Of a stretch of DNA of 64,000 nucleotides, positions 26,634-34,709 are shown piece after piece. Source of the stretch: Paracoccus sp. M683 (GTDB lineage: Bacteria; Pseudomonadota; Alphaproteobacteria; Rhodobacterales; Rhodobacteraceae); contig NZ_VKDF01000008.1 of the NCBI RefSeq assembly GCF_007096355.1, positions 1 to 64,000 on the forward strand, written 5' to 3'. How positions within the stretch are numbered: position 1 is the stretch's first letter; each line of letters opens with the position of its first letter. Both the position numbers and the translations under genes were made by a program. The notes below the pieces were generated by a model that was not told the origin of the DNA, searched no databases, and worked only from the letters and a program-made list of their open reading frames with translations.

Positions 26634-27506
26634 ATGAACACCTTGCGCGCAACGCGTCGCTCGTGTGGACTGACACAAGCCTCAGTCGCAGCCTCGGCCG
26701 GGATCAGCCTGCCGACGCTGCGGGCGCTTGAGCGGGGTGAGGGTGGTGTGCGGGCGTTGGCCGCGGTGATGGCGGTGCTGGATCTGCGCTGGGGCTGGGC
26801 GCCGGACCGGGTGCAGGCGGCGCGGGCTTTGGCTGATCGGCGGCGGGCGCGAGGGCTGAGCCAGGCGCAACTGGCCGATCGGATCGGGGTCAGCCGACCG
26901 GTTGTCATTGCGCTCGAACGAGATCTGGGCGCGACGGTCGCGACGCTGGTCAGGGCGGCGGCGGTGCTTGGCGTCAGGTCGGTGCTACGTGCGGCTCCCT
27001 CGGGACGCGGTGGTCTGGTGCCTGCGACAAATGCGCCAGCGCAGGATCTGGTCATGACGCCGCCGGAGCTGGCGACAGCGGTGATCGGGCATTTCGCCGG
27101 GCGGATGACGGGCATGGTGCTGGATCCGTCCAGAGGGCAGGGGGCGTTTTACGACCGCTTCCCGCACCATCTGGCGCGGGATTGGTGCGAGATCACCGAG
27201 AACCGCGATTTCCTGGACTGGCAAGATCCCGTCGACTGGGTGATGACCAATCCGCCCTGGTCGCGGCTGCGCGATTTCAGCCGCCATGCCATGCGGATCG
27301 CGCCGAACATCGTCTGGCTGGCGCCGCTGACCAATCTGACGACCAGGGCGCGGCTGCGAGATCTCGACGAGGCCGGGTTCGGCATTGCCGAGCTGGTGCT
27401 GATCGACACGCCGAAGGACTGGCCGCAGAGCGGCTTTCAACTGGTCGCGGCATGGTTGCGCAAAGGGCACAGCGGCGGCTGGTCGGTGAGGCGGCTGGCC
27501 GGTTAG
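26634..27506 (+). CDS. Fusion of XRE-type HTH region and adenine-methyltransferase-like domain (copy 1)
   Basis: A 290-residue protein. Residues 1 to about 120 contain two helix-turn-helix units: GLTQASVAASAGISLPTLRALE, and GLSQAQLADRIGVSRPVVIALE (each an XRE-like motif, read as consecutive pieces). Residues about 135-290 form a Rossmann methyltransferase: motif I VLDPSRGQGAFYDRF and motif IV MTNPPW, typical of N6-adenine or N4-cytosine DNA methylases. No restriction endonuclease is adjacent. A second copy with about nine in ten residues identical lies at 51809. The ATG is preceded by TTGACA rather than a ribosome site, so the start or a leaderless transcript should be considered. Likely a self-regulated orphan methylase or a DNA-binding pseudo-methylase; undetermined. 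Confidence 0.7.
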   Translation: MNTLRATRRSCGLTQASVAASAGISLPTLRALERGEGGVRALAAVMAVLDLRWGWAPDRVQAARALADRRRARGLSQAQLADRIGVSRPVVIALERDLGATVATLVRAAAVLGVRSVLRAAPSGRGGLVPATNAPAQDLVMTPPELATAVIGHFAGRMTGMVLDPSRGQGAFYDRFPHHLARDWCEITENRDFLDWQDPVDWVMTNPPWSRLRDFSRHAMRIAPNIVWLAPLTNLTTRARLRDLDEAGFGIAELVLIDTPKDWPQSGFQLVAAWLRKGHSGGWSVRRLAG

Positions 27507-27630
27507 ACCGTTAGCCGGGCGACATCGCCCGGGGATGCGATCATGGACCCGACATGCCTTCATCGGGTGTATCGTCCTGCAGGGCGTCATCATCCGCGTT
27601 GACATCAAACCGGAGGGTATACAGGAACTC

Positions 27631-27683
27631 TTCGGCTTCGGCTTCGGCTTCGGCTTCGGCTTCGGCTTCGGCTTCGGCTTCGG
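27631..27683. repeat. Hexanucleotide microsatellite (TTCGGC), almost 9 units
   Basis: Eight full TTCGGC units and a partial ninth run without interruption. On the minus strand they encode alternating Glu and Ala in the relaxase tail. Because the unit is six bases, slippage would change tail length without shifting the frame. Confidence 0.9.
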
Positions 27684-27707
27684 GGATGCGCCTAGGTTTG
27701 GCCTTGA

Positions 27708-28878
27708 GGGCCAATTTCGCGCGAAAGTCGTCCCAGTCCGTTTCGTCCTCGAACCAGGGCAGCGGCTGGTCGGCATCGACCTTGGATGCGCCCTCGTCTG
27801 GCACCGGCGGCTCTGCGCCGTCGCGGGCATCGGGCACCATGTCCGCGTCCGCGTCTTTCGCCGCATCCTGCTTGGCGCGCAGCAGCTTCAACTCCGCCTG
27901 AACGATCCTGTCCATATCCTCGCTGCGCCCGGCGATTTCGATCCCGGCGGCGAAGGCCAGCCGCGTCGCATTGCGCAGGAAGGCCGCGTCACCGCGGACC
28001 GAGATGCCGGACCAGCGCTTCAGCTGCGCCTGGGCGATCATCAGGCGGATGGTGTCATGGCTGCGGCTGTGGGCTTTCAGCCGGATCTCCTGATCCTCGA
28101 CCGAGGATCCGTCCTGCAGCCAGATCCGGCGCTTGCGATAATCGACGAAGCGCAGCTTTGCGATCAGATCCTCGGGCAGGCGGGCCTCGTCGAAACTCGG
28201 GCGCCGGGGCTTGGTGCGGGTGTCTGGTTGGCGACCTAGCGTAGGAAGGGGAGGCGACCAGGCGCAGGTCGTCCCTTCGATCTCATCCTCCGCGTCGGGT
28301 TCGGGATCCGGCGCTTCCTCCGGCCAGCCAAGCCGTTCGCGATGATGCGCCGCCCGCAATGCGCGCAGCCGGTCCAGCGTCGCTGCCGCGCCGCGCATGT
28401 CGCGCCGTTGGGGTGGCAGGCCGCCATCATTCCAGCCGCATTCCTCCAGCCAGGCGGGCGAGGTGAAGCGCTGATCGAACAGATCGCCGCACAGCCGGAT
28501 CGCCTTGGCATAGCGGTTGGGCGCGTTTCGGAGGCCGCCGCGTTCGGGAGGCAGCAGGCATTCGACCGAGATGTAATTCTTGCCCTTGCGCTTGATCCGG
28601 TGGCCCTGAGCCTCCAGCCAGGCCAGAACGTCGTTGCGGCTGGCAATGCGACCGCGCTCGATCTCCATGCCGACGGCCATGTCCAGTTCCTCGCGGATGT
28701 CGAAGATGGGATTGCCCTCGATATCTCGCGCCGGGCTGCTGATCACCGATCCCGGCAGCTTCAGGTGGCGATGGCGTTCCGGCGCCAGCGGGTCGGCCCA
28801 GCCATGGCGATGGTTCCAGCTGTCGCGGAACGCCTCCCAGAGCGCGATGCCTACCTTTTCCGGCGGCCTGGGGTTGAT
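27708..28878. repeat. 1171-bp direct repeat, copy 2
   Basis: Second copy of the repeat at 141-1311, same orientation and length, with scattered substitutions. See the relaxase entries for content. Confidence 0.8.
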
Positions 28879-29020
28879 CGAACGCGCCACGCGCCGCATC
28901 CAGTGCGGCTTGGGCAAGATCGAGGAGCTGCCGTCCGGGCCGCGACGCGCCGTCTATTCGGCGAACTGACAGGCCACGCCGCTGGGGACACCCCCGTCAT
29001 CCCCGGCGGCAAGGCAGGGT

Positions 29021-29863
29021 CTATTCGGAAAGATGGTCGATGATCGCATTGCAGAGCGCGCCGTCGGCAACGCGGTCGAAGGCCGCGAACATCGGCTGCG
29101 AATTGACCTCGAGGAAAACCAGCGATCCATCGGCATCGGTCATGAAATCGGCGGCCGCGAAATCCAGTCCCAGCCTGTTGCACAGCCGTGTCAACGCCGC
29201 GCCTTCCGGCTGGGGAACCTCGACCTGCGTCAGGGTGACGTTCCGACTTTGCCTGTAATCAAGGTCTGGCGATTCCAGCCTGAACGCCAGCAGCCGCGTC
29301 GCAATGCGGTAGATCCGCGTTTCTGGCCGGTCCAGCCGTCGCTGGATGAACCGAGGATATTCGGCCATCACAGGGTTCGCGCCGACCGGCACGGTGTATT
29401 CGCCCCCCGCCACGGGTTTCTGGATGTGGGGACCCGGCAGGCTTTGCGGATCGACCGGGTGGCTGTCAATGACGGTTGGGGGGATCCCAAGACCACAGGC
29501 GCTGGCGTCCAGCATGTTCCCGATCTTGTTTGTTTCGCGCAAGGGATACAGGCGGTTGAAGACCCGGATCCAAGGCTGGCTGACCACCCAGCCGCGCACC
29601 GCCTGATACCAGTTGAGCGCGGCGGCGGACGCGCCGACGACATCCTCGGTCGGATACAGGAAGACATCATGGCGCAGAAAGCATCCGGCTGGACTGACCG
29701 GATCTCCGTCAACTTCAAGCCGACGCCGGACAAGATCAATGCGCAGCCGGGGATTGGCATCAGGCCCGATCCTCAGGTCGATGAACGGGATATCGCGTGC
29801 CACGAGCCGGTCGGTCAGGACGCCGATGTTGGGATCATGTCTGCCGCCAAAGATCAGGATCAT
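29021..29863 (-). CDS. ATP-grasp ligase of the graspetide maturase type (MvdD/PsnB-like)
   Basis: A 280-residue ATP-grasp protein, starting at the ATG at 29863 (MILIFGGRHDPNIGVL). It shows the layout of RiPP macrocyclases: an N-terminal pre-ATP-grasp domain with FLRHDVFLYPTE, a central ATP-binding region (IQKPVAGGEYTVPVG), QRRLDRPETRIYRI, and the metal-binding end FLEVNSQPMFAAFD. These enzymes activate acidic side chains with ATP and join them to Thr/Ser or Lys, making omega-esters or omega-amides in a precursor peptide. The gene directly follows a small peptide gene with two TTxxxxEE motifs (29959-30159), the expected substrate. It is a little shorter than the usual 300-330 residues. Confidence 0.78.
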   Translation of the reverse strand: MILIFGGRHDPNIGVLTDRLVARDIPFIDLRIGPDANPRLRIDLVRRRLEVDGDPVSPAGCFLRHDVFLYPTEDVVGASAAALNWYQAVRGWVVSQPWIRVFNRLYPLRETNKIGNMLDASACGLGIPPTVIDSHPVDPQSLPGPHIQKPVAGGEYTVPVGANPVMAEYPRFIQRRLDRPETRIYRIATRLLAFRLESPDLDYRQSRNVTLTQVEVPQPEGAALTRLCNRLGLDFAAADFMTDADGSLVFLEVNSQPMFAAFDRVADGALCNAIIDHLSE

Positions 29864-29958
29864 GCTGTCCGCCCATGCGGCGTGCCGACGCCTTGCGCCC
29901 ACGGCACGGAAAAGGTGCGGGCGCGCACCCCGTCAAAGGCGCGCGCCCGTCGGAGGTG

Positions 29959-30159
29959 TCAGAGATGCAGGCCTGCGTCCAGCGGAACGCCCTGCCGTTC
30001 ACGGGGATCTTCCTCGCCCATCGCGAGAGTCGTGAAGATCGGCCCGCGGCACCCGCCATCCTCTTCGCCCACCGCCATCGTCGTCAGAATACGGCCGCCC
30101 GAGACACGGTCGCAATCCGCCTCCGACAGCGCGTTCAGTTCTTGGTCGTCTTGCTTCAC
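29959..30159 (-). CDS. Graspetide precursor peptide with two TTxxxxEE core motifs
   Basis: A 66-residue peptide. The start is assigned to GTG at 30159 because AGGAGG lies exactly 8 nt upstream; a GTG at 30180 would be in front of that site. The leader (KQDDQELNALSEADCDRVSGG) is acidic and ends in a double-glycine type SGG. The core contains ILTTMAVGEEDGG and IFTTLAMGEEDP, two copies of the pattern TTxxxxEE that defines plesiocin-like graspetides, where Thr hydroxyls are joined to Glu carboxyls. Expected ring residues are Thr26/Thr27 with Glu32/Glu33 and Thr43/Thr44 with Glu49/Glu50. One Cys lies between the repeats. The ATP-grasp ligase follows 95 nt downstream on the same strand. Confidence 0.75.
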   Translation of the reverse strand: MKQDDQELNALSEADCDRVSGGRILTTMAVGEEDGGCRGPIFTTLAMGEEDPRERQGVPLDAGLHL

Positions 30160-30180
30160 CGGTTCATCCTCCTGATTCAC

Positions 30181-30667
30181 GGCCAGACTGGAGCAGGTTC
30201 GCGCAAGGCACCGCCGCGTTCAATTGGCCCCATGGACTAGACAGATGCCTGACTGGCCTAGGACAGGCGGCCTGCCTTTTGGTCTTTTGTGCTGGCTGTC
30301 CTTCCAGCCCTTGTGGTGCCCCCGCTCATCGCGACCAACTGGCCGACCAGAACCTGTGCTGCTGGACCGTTGCCCTGATGCGCGCGACCAACCTGGCAAC
30401 GATTGTCGCCGGTGAGTCGATCTGGGTTGTCGCAAGGCATGCAGGCCCAAGCCGTGTCGTGAATGGGGTGGAAACCTCATCTCGGCGCGCTTCGGACATG
30501 GGATCCTGGCTCCGGCCTGGCTGTGAGGCCGAGGGATCACGGCTTAAGCGGATGAATCCCCCTTCGTTGACGCAGCCTGCCTGTGATCCTACCTAATGGT
30601 CTCGAATTTGTGCCACAGGTGATTTATAGCCAAGCGTTCTTCCAACAACAAAATTGTCCGGTCCAAG
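30181..30667. other. Intergenic region upstream of the graspetide precursor, no supported gene
   Basis: About 490 bases that should carry the promoter for the leftward precursor gene and for the rightward hydrolases. Short frames exist on both strands but show no family features and no ribosome sites. The composition is slightly lower in GC near 30600-30660. Confidence 0.4.
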
Positions 30668-31462
30668 TTGGACGGGCTGACACTTCACGTCTACAAGCCG
30701 TCACGCAAGATCGAAGGACTGCTGGTGGTCCTGCATGGGAACAGCCGTAACGCCGCCGACTATTGCCGTTCTGCCATGGCGCTGGCCGATGAACGGGCAT
30801 TGATGGTGATCGCGCCGCATTTCGACGCACGGCGCTTTCCACCCAGCAGCTATCATCGCGGCAATCTTGTGGACCGTCGGCAGCATCCGCGACCGCCTTC
30901 CGAATGGACCACGCGCTTTGTGCCCCGGATCATCGAATGGGGCGCCTCGCGATGCGAGTTTAGCGGGATTCCGGTGTATCTTGTGGGGTTCTCGGCAGGG
31001 GCGCAGTATCTGTCGCGCGTGGCCGCGTTCGAGCGTTTGCCGGGTGTCGTGTCGATTGTCATCGCCAGTCCGTCAAGCCATGTCCTGCCTCTGCTGGGTC
31101 TTCCCCCCCAGGGCGAACGGGTGCCTTACGGAATGACCGGACTCGTGGACGATCCCGAGACGGCGCGTCAGATGCTGAAAGCTTACCTGCGGCGGCAGAT
31201 CACGCTTTATATCGGCTCCGAGGACGACGATCCACGCGACCCGCTTCTGACCCGCAACCCCGCGGCGCTGCGGCAGGGTCGTGATCGGCTGGAACGTGCC
31301 TTCTTTACCTATCAGACCGCGCGGACCAACGCCAAAAGGCACGGCTGGACGTGCAACTGGCGACTGATCGTCGAAGCCGACATCGGCCACAGCCCGAAGC
31401 GCCTGCTGTCGCCGCAGCGGTTCACCGACGTCTTTGCTGTGGCCGAGACCGCAGACTGTTGA
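30668..31462 (+). CDS. Alpha/beta hydrolase (PHB depolymerase-like fold), cytoplasmic paralogue
   Basis: A hydrolase of about 264 residues. The nucleophile elbow is GFSAGAQYLSR, the oxyanion region VVLHGNSRNAADY, and the C-terminal histidine is probably in IVEADIGHSPKRL. It has the same order of motifs as the next gene (SSYHRGN, EWTT, QYLSRVAAFE, SPSSHVLP) but lacks a signal peptide. The start is uncertain: the only in-frame candidate is TTG at 30668, with no clear ribosome site and a stop at 30620, so the N-terminus may be truncated. Substrate unknown; ester or amide hydrolysis of the locus product is an inference. Confidence 0.6.
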   Translation: MDGLTLHVYKPSRKIEGLLVVLHGNSRNAADYCRSAMALADERALMVIAPHFDARRFPPSSYHRGNLVDRRQHPRPPSEWTTRFVPRIIEWGASRCEFSGIPVYLVGFSAGAQYLSRVAAFERLPGVVSIVIASPSSHVLPLLGLPPQGERVPYGMTGLVDDPETARQMLKAYLRRQITLYIGSEDDDPRDPLLTRNPAALRQGRDRLERAFFTYQTARTNAKRHGWTCNWRLIVEADIGHSPKRLLSPQRFTDVFAVAETADC

Positions 31463-31517
31463 CGCGGCGCCATCCGCCGCCCATCTGCAAGGACAATGCC
31501 TTCACCCGGAGATGTCC

Positions 31518-32372
31518 ATGCCGCGCCTACCGACCTTAGCGTTCCTTGTCCTGGCCCTGGCGGCGCCGCTGGCGGCACGGCCCGCCCAGGCGGACACCTT
31601 GCAGGAAAGCGTGGCCGAGATTGATGGAAGCTCGATCAGGATCTATACCTATCATCCGGGCAACTGCGCCGAGCCTGCCTTCCTGTTCGTCTTTCACGGC
31701 AACGGGCGTGGGGCAAAATCCTATGCAAACTCTGCGCGAGAGATCGCCGACCGAGCCTGCCTTCTGGTGGTCGCCCCGCTGTTCGACGAGGATCGGTTCT
31801 CCTCGGCCGATTACCATCGCGGCGGGATCGCCGATGACGGACGCGTCAAGCCCCGGTCTGACTGGACGACTGGAATGGTCGATGACCTGATCCGCTGGGC
31901 CGAAGCCCATGAGGGCCGCAAGGGCCAGGACATCTATCTGTTCGGGCATTCGGCGGGGGGGCAGTTCCTGTCCCGCGTTGCCGCCTATGACCTGCCGGAC
32001 GAGGTGGACCGCGTGGTGATCGCCAACCCGTCCACCTATGTGCTGCCGACCGAAGACGAGGCCGCTCCCTACGGTTTCGCCGGTTTCCCGTCCGGCAGTG
32101 CGTCCGACATGATGCGCGACTATCTGGCTGCGCCGATCACGATATTTCTGGGCGAAGACGATGTCACCAGCAAGGACCTGACCCGCGGTGTGCAGCCCGA
32201 CCGCCAGGGTCGCAATCGGCTGGACCGGGGACAGCGAACCTATGACATGGCGAAAGCCGTGGCGGAAAGGAACGGCTGGCCCTTCAACTGGCGGATCGTC
32301 AAGGCCGATGGCATCGGCCATTCGGGTCGTGGGATGTTGCAGTCGAACGACCTGGTGGACGCCCTGCGCTGA
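31518..32372 (+). CDS. Secreted alpha/beta hydrolase (PHB depolymerase-like fold)
   Basis: A 284-residue hydrolase with a clear signal peptide (MPRLPTLAFLVLALAAPLA, cleavage near ARPAQADT). GGAG lies 6 nt before the ATG at 31518; an ATG at 31512 is an alternative. Visible: oxyanion segment FVFHGNGRGAKSY, nucleophile GHSAGGQFLSRVAAYD, and a probable catalytic His in ADGIGHSGRG. It is a paralogue of the preceding gene. Periplasmic or extracellular location next to an exporter and ATP-grasp genes suggests processing or turnover of a secreted product; this is inferred from context. Confidence 0.75.
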   Translation: MPRLPTLAFLVLALAAPLAARPAQADTLQESVAEIDGSSIRIYTYHPGNCAEPAFLFVFHGNGRGAKSYANSAREIADRACLLVVAPLFDEDRFSSADYHRGGIADDGRVKPRSDWTTGMVDDLIRWAEAHEGRKGQDIYLFGHSAGGQFLSRVAAYDLPDEVDRVVIANPSTYVLPTEDEAAPYGFAGFPSGSASDMMRDYLAAPITIFLGEDDVTSKDLTRGVQPDRQGRNRLDRGQRTYDMAKAVAERNGWPFNWRIVKADGIGHSGRGMLQSNDLVDALR

Positions 32373-32386
32373 CGCGGGCGCCGTGG

Positions 32387-34507
32387 TCAGACCGGGCCGG
32401 AATACGCGGACGGGCGGGCGGCGGCGGCGGCATGGAACAAAGCGAACGCATAGATCTCTGCCTCGATCGAACGCTCGCGCCGCTGGCTGCGGGTCGGCAC
32501 CAGCGTCTCTGCCAGGATATGCCCGCGCTGTTGCAAGACTGCCATTGCACCCTTCACACCCCACATCACGCTGGTTGCCAACCCGCCGGCAGCAAGATGC
32601 GCGGCGACCGCCGGTTCCTCGGGGTTCTGGCAGACCAGCACGACACGCTGTAGCGGCAGCCTGGTCAGCAACTCGTCGGTAAACCATGCCCCGGCAGGGG
32701 TGACGAAGGGACCCGTGGGATTGAGAGCAAGCAGCAACTCGATCCCGCGCGACGCGATGGGGTCGGCCTGGTCTTCCTCAAGCAGCATGGCCACGCCATC
32801 GGTGCGCAGCAGCCCGGCCCCCTTGCCGACCATCCGCCGCAGCGAGGCCGCCACGACCAGTGCCTGCACGACCGGATCGCGCCGAAGCTGCGCGGCACCC
32901 CGGCTGTTTCGATGTCCCTGCACGTCGACCGGGCGGCCGTCAATGAACGCACCTTTCTTCAGCGCCGCGCCGGTGACGAAACCCGATTCGCCAAACAGCC
33001 GGGCGGCGACCTGTGCCCCGGCATCCGTAAAGCGGTCGCCCGCGAACAGCAGGGTGGGAAGAAACGCCGCGTCCGGCGAGGGATAAAGATGGTCGATGAT
33101 GGAACCCGACACATCCCGCGGGGTGCCGTGGCTTGGCCAATGGTGCATGCCCAGTCCCGGACGCGCGTTCACCTCGAGCACCTTGCCCCCTGTCTCGCGC
33201 CAGGACCGCGTGATGTCGGGCGTCACGAAGTCGATTCCCGCTACGGCAAGCCCGATGGCCTCTGCACATTGTTTCGCCAGCCGCAGGTTGTCGGGATGGG
33301 TCTCGTCCGTCACGTCGAAGGTCACGCCTCCGGTGGCGACATGACCGTGCGAGCGCAGTCGGACACTGCGACCTTCTGCCGGGACGGCGGCGAGCGACAG
33401 CCCCTGCGCGGCAAGTTCCTGTTCCAGCGGGCCGTCGATCAGGACCGGGGACAGGCGGATGTCGTCCCGTTCGGGCAGGGCATTCAGGCGGGCGATCAGG
33501 GTTGCCACATCGTCCTGGCCGTTGCCTGTCACCTCGGGCGGGGTGCTGTGGATCACCCCCACGCAACGACCGCCGACGACGATCATGCGATAATCGGTGC
33601 CTGCGACCATCTCCTCGGCGATCACGCCCGAGCCTTCGCTGTCGGCGCGCTCATAGGCGCTGCGGGCCGTCTCGGCATCGGTGATGCCGACCGTCACGCC
33701 CCGCCCCTGATTGCCCCTCAGGGGCTTGAGGACGATCTGCCCGCCCAGCTCAGCCACGGCCGCCACGGCCTCGTCCGGCGATGCAAGACCCATCTGCCGC
33801 GGCACCGGCAGGGCCAGCCGCGCCAGTTGCCGGTTGCTGTGCCGCTTGTCCAGAGACAGCTTGGTCGAGCTGAACGAGGTCGTCCCGGACAGCGAGGAAT
33901 ACAGATGCTGCTGCCGCGCGCCCTCGCCCAGAACAAGGTGCTGGCCAGAGATCATCTCGACCGGCAGCCCGCGGCGTTCTGCCGCCATCCGCAGCAATGC
34001 GGTCGAACCTGTCAGGCGGCGGCGCGAGGCACGGCGAAACAGCCTGGCCCGGGCTTTGTCATAGGCGGCCATGTCGCCTGAAACGAGACCGCGCAATCCC
34101 GCCAGCGCAGCCTGGGGCAGTTCGAGCGCCAGATCGCCAAGCTGCGAGTCCCACCAGATCACCACGTCATGCGCGCCGGTGCCGACCACCCCGTACAGAT
34201 CGACCGGCTTGACGCTGTAGATCACGCGGCGAAGCTCGCTTTCCAGCGTCATGATGGCGGCAACAAGAAACTGGATCGCCTGGGCGTTGCCCGCATCCAG
34301 ATGCGCGCGCACCGCCTGATGATCCGGCCACGCCGTGAGAGAGCCGGGATGATTCGGAAATGCGGCCTCGAATCGGCTATAATCGACATTCTGAATCCGG
34401 GCGAGGTCTGTATTTAATACTGCCAGGCTGACCTCACAGACCGCGACGGGCAGTCCCGCAAACATATTACCATGAAGATTATGTGATAAATCGGTAAAGG
34501 GAGACAT
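32387..34507 (-). CDS. Cyanophycin-synthetase-like ATP-grasp protein with degenerate Mur-ligase half
   Basis: A 706-residue protein arranged like CphA: an N-terminal domain (about 1-200), an ATP-grasp domain (about 215-470: STKLSLDKRHSNRQLA, IVLKPLRGNQGRGVTVGI, GTDYRMIVVGGR, GIDFVTPDITRSWRETGGKVLEVNARPG in pieces), and a C-terminal Mur-ligase-like region. Where CphA has the GTNGKTTT P-loop, this protein reads LLFAGDRFTDAGAQ, so the second nucleotide site appears lost. In cyanophycin synthetase the ATP-grasp half adds Asp to the backbone and the Mur half adds Arg, so this enzyme may make an unbranched product. The ATG at 34507 is used; it has only a weak ribosome site. It is divergent from the DUF1611-like gene. 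Confidence 0.7.
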   Translation of the reverse strand: MSPFTDLSHNLHGNMFAGLPVAVCEVSLAVLNTDLARIQNVDYSRFEAAFPNHPGSLTAWPDHQAVRAHLDAGNAQAIQFLVAAIMTLESELRRVIYSVKPVDLYGVVGTGAHDVVIWWDSQLGDLALELPQAALAGLRGLVSGDMAAYDKARARLFRRASRRRLTGSTALLRMAAERRGLPVEMISGQHLVLGEGARQQHLYSSLSGTTSFSSTKLSLDKRHSNRQLARLALPVPRQMGLASPDEAVAAVAELGGQIVLKPLRGNQGRGVTVGITDAETARSAYERADSEGSGVIAEEMVAGTDYRMIVVGGRCVGVIHSTPPEVTGNGQDDVATLIARLNALPERDDIRLSPVLIDGPLEQELAAQGLSLAAVPAEGRSVRLRSHGHVATGGVTFDVTDETHPDNLRLAKQCAEAIGLAVAGIDFVTPDITRSWRETGGKVLEVNARPGLGMHHWPSHGTPRDVSGSIIDHLYPSPDAAFLPTLLFAGDRFTDAGAQVAARLFGESGFVTGAALKKGAFIDGRPVDVQGHRNSRGAAQLRRDPVVQALVVAASLRRMVGKGAGLLRTDGVAMLLEEDQADPIASRGIELLLALNPTGPFVTPAGAWFTDELLTRLPLQRVVLVCQNPEEPAVAAHLAAGGLATSVMWGVKGAMAVLQQRGHILAETLVPTRSQRRERSIEAEIYAFALFHAAAAARPSAYSGPV

Positions 34508-34709
34508 AATATACAAATCACTTGTTGTTGCGGCACACCGCCATTATGCGCATTTTCAGGCCATGTTGAGCGGAATCTTGCCTCGTCGGCAGGATCATGC
34601 CTGTTGCGTGTTCTACCATTATTCTCTTATGGTGCTCGTTAAGGTTCGTTAATAACTCTCCCGGTAGCTGACTGGGACGCCTTCCAGTCTTTTGTGTTGG
34701 AGTAAAGGC
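34508..34709. promoter_or_regulatory. Divergent promoter region of the CphA-like / DUF1611 genes
   Basis: About 200 AT-richer bases between two divergent genes, including the run aaggttcgttaataactctc and tcttatggtgctcgttaa at about 34620-34660. It must contain both promoters. I cannot assign -35/-10 boxes with confidence. Confidence 0.4.

Larger units (their letters stand above)
27541..28878 (-). pseudogene. Relaxase-like gene, C-terminal fragment
   Basis: The coding stretch matches residues from INPRPPEKVG onward of the relaxase part of the gene at 127-2157, and lacks the catalytic N-terminal part including HTxxGRLExN. Homology starts abruptly at 28878. Upstream codons (WMRRVARS) belong to unrelated DNA and the only in-frame start is a TTG at 28917. 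Unlike copy 1, this copy keeps its own C-terminus, an (Glu-Ala)n tail encoded by a TTCGGC repeat followed by an acidic end. It faces the methyltransferase gene tail to tail. Confidence 0.7.

Noticed and set aside
27631..27683. Possible CRISPR-like short repeat array
   Set aside because: Six-base units without spacers; a microsatellite within a coding frame. No CRISPR array was seen anywhere in the window.
28634..28969. Plus-strand frame ending KIEELPSGPRRAVYSAN as a gene remnant
   Set aside because: Only the last 30 codons are outside the antisense relaxase repeat; too little to support a gene, though it may be the end of a disrupted one.
29033..30175. Plus-strand frame of 380 codons opposite the ATP-grasp ligase and precursor
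   Set aside because: No recognisable features; the opposite strand has a ribosome site, a leader-core peptide and an ATP-grasp enzyme.
30181..30667. Short frames in the region upstream of the hydrolases as additional precursor peptides
   Set aside because: None has a ribosome site or a TTxxxxEE-like motif.
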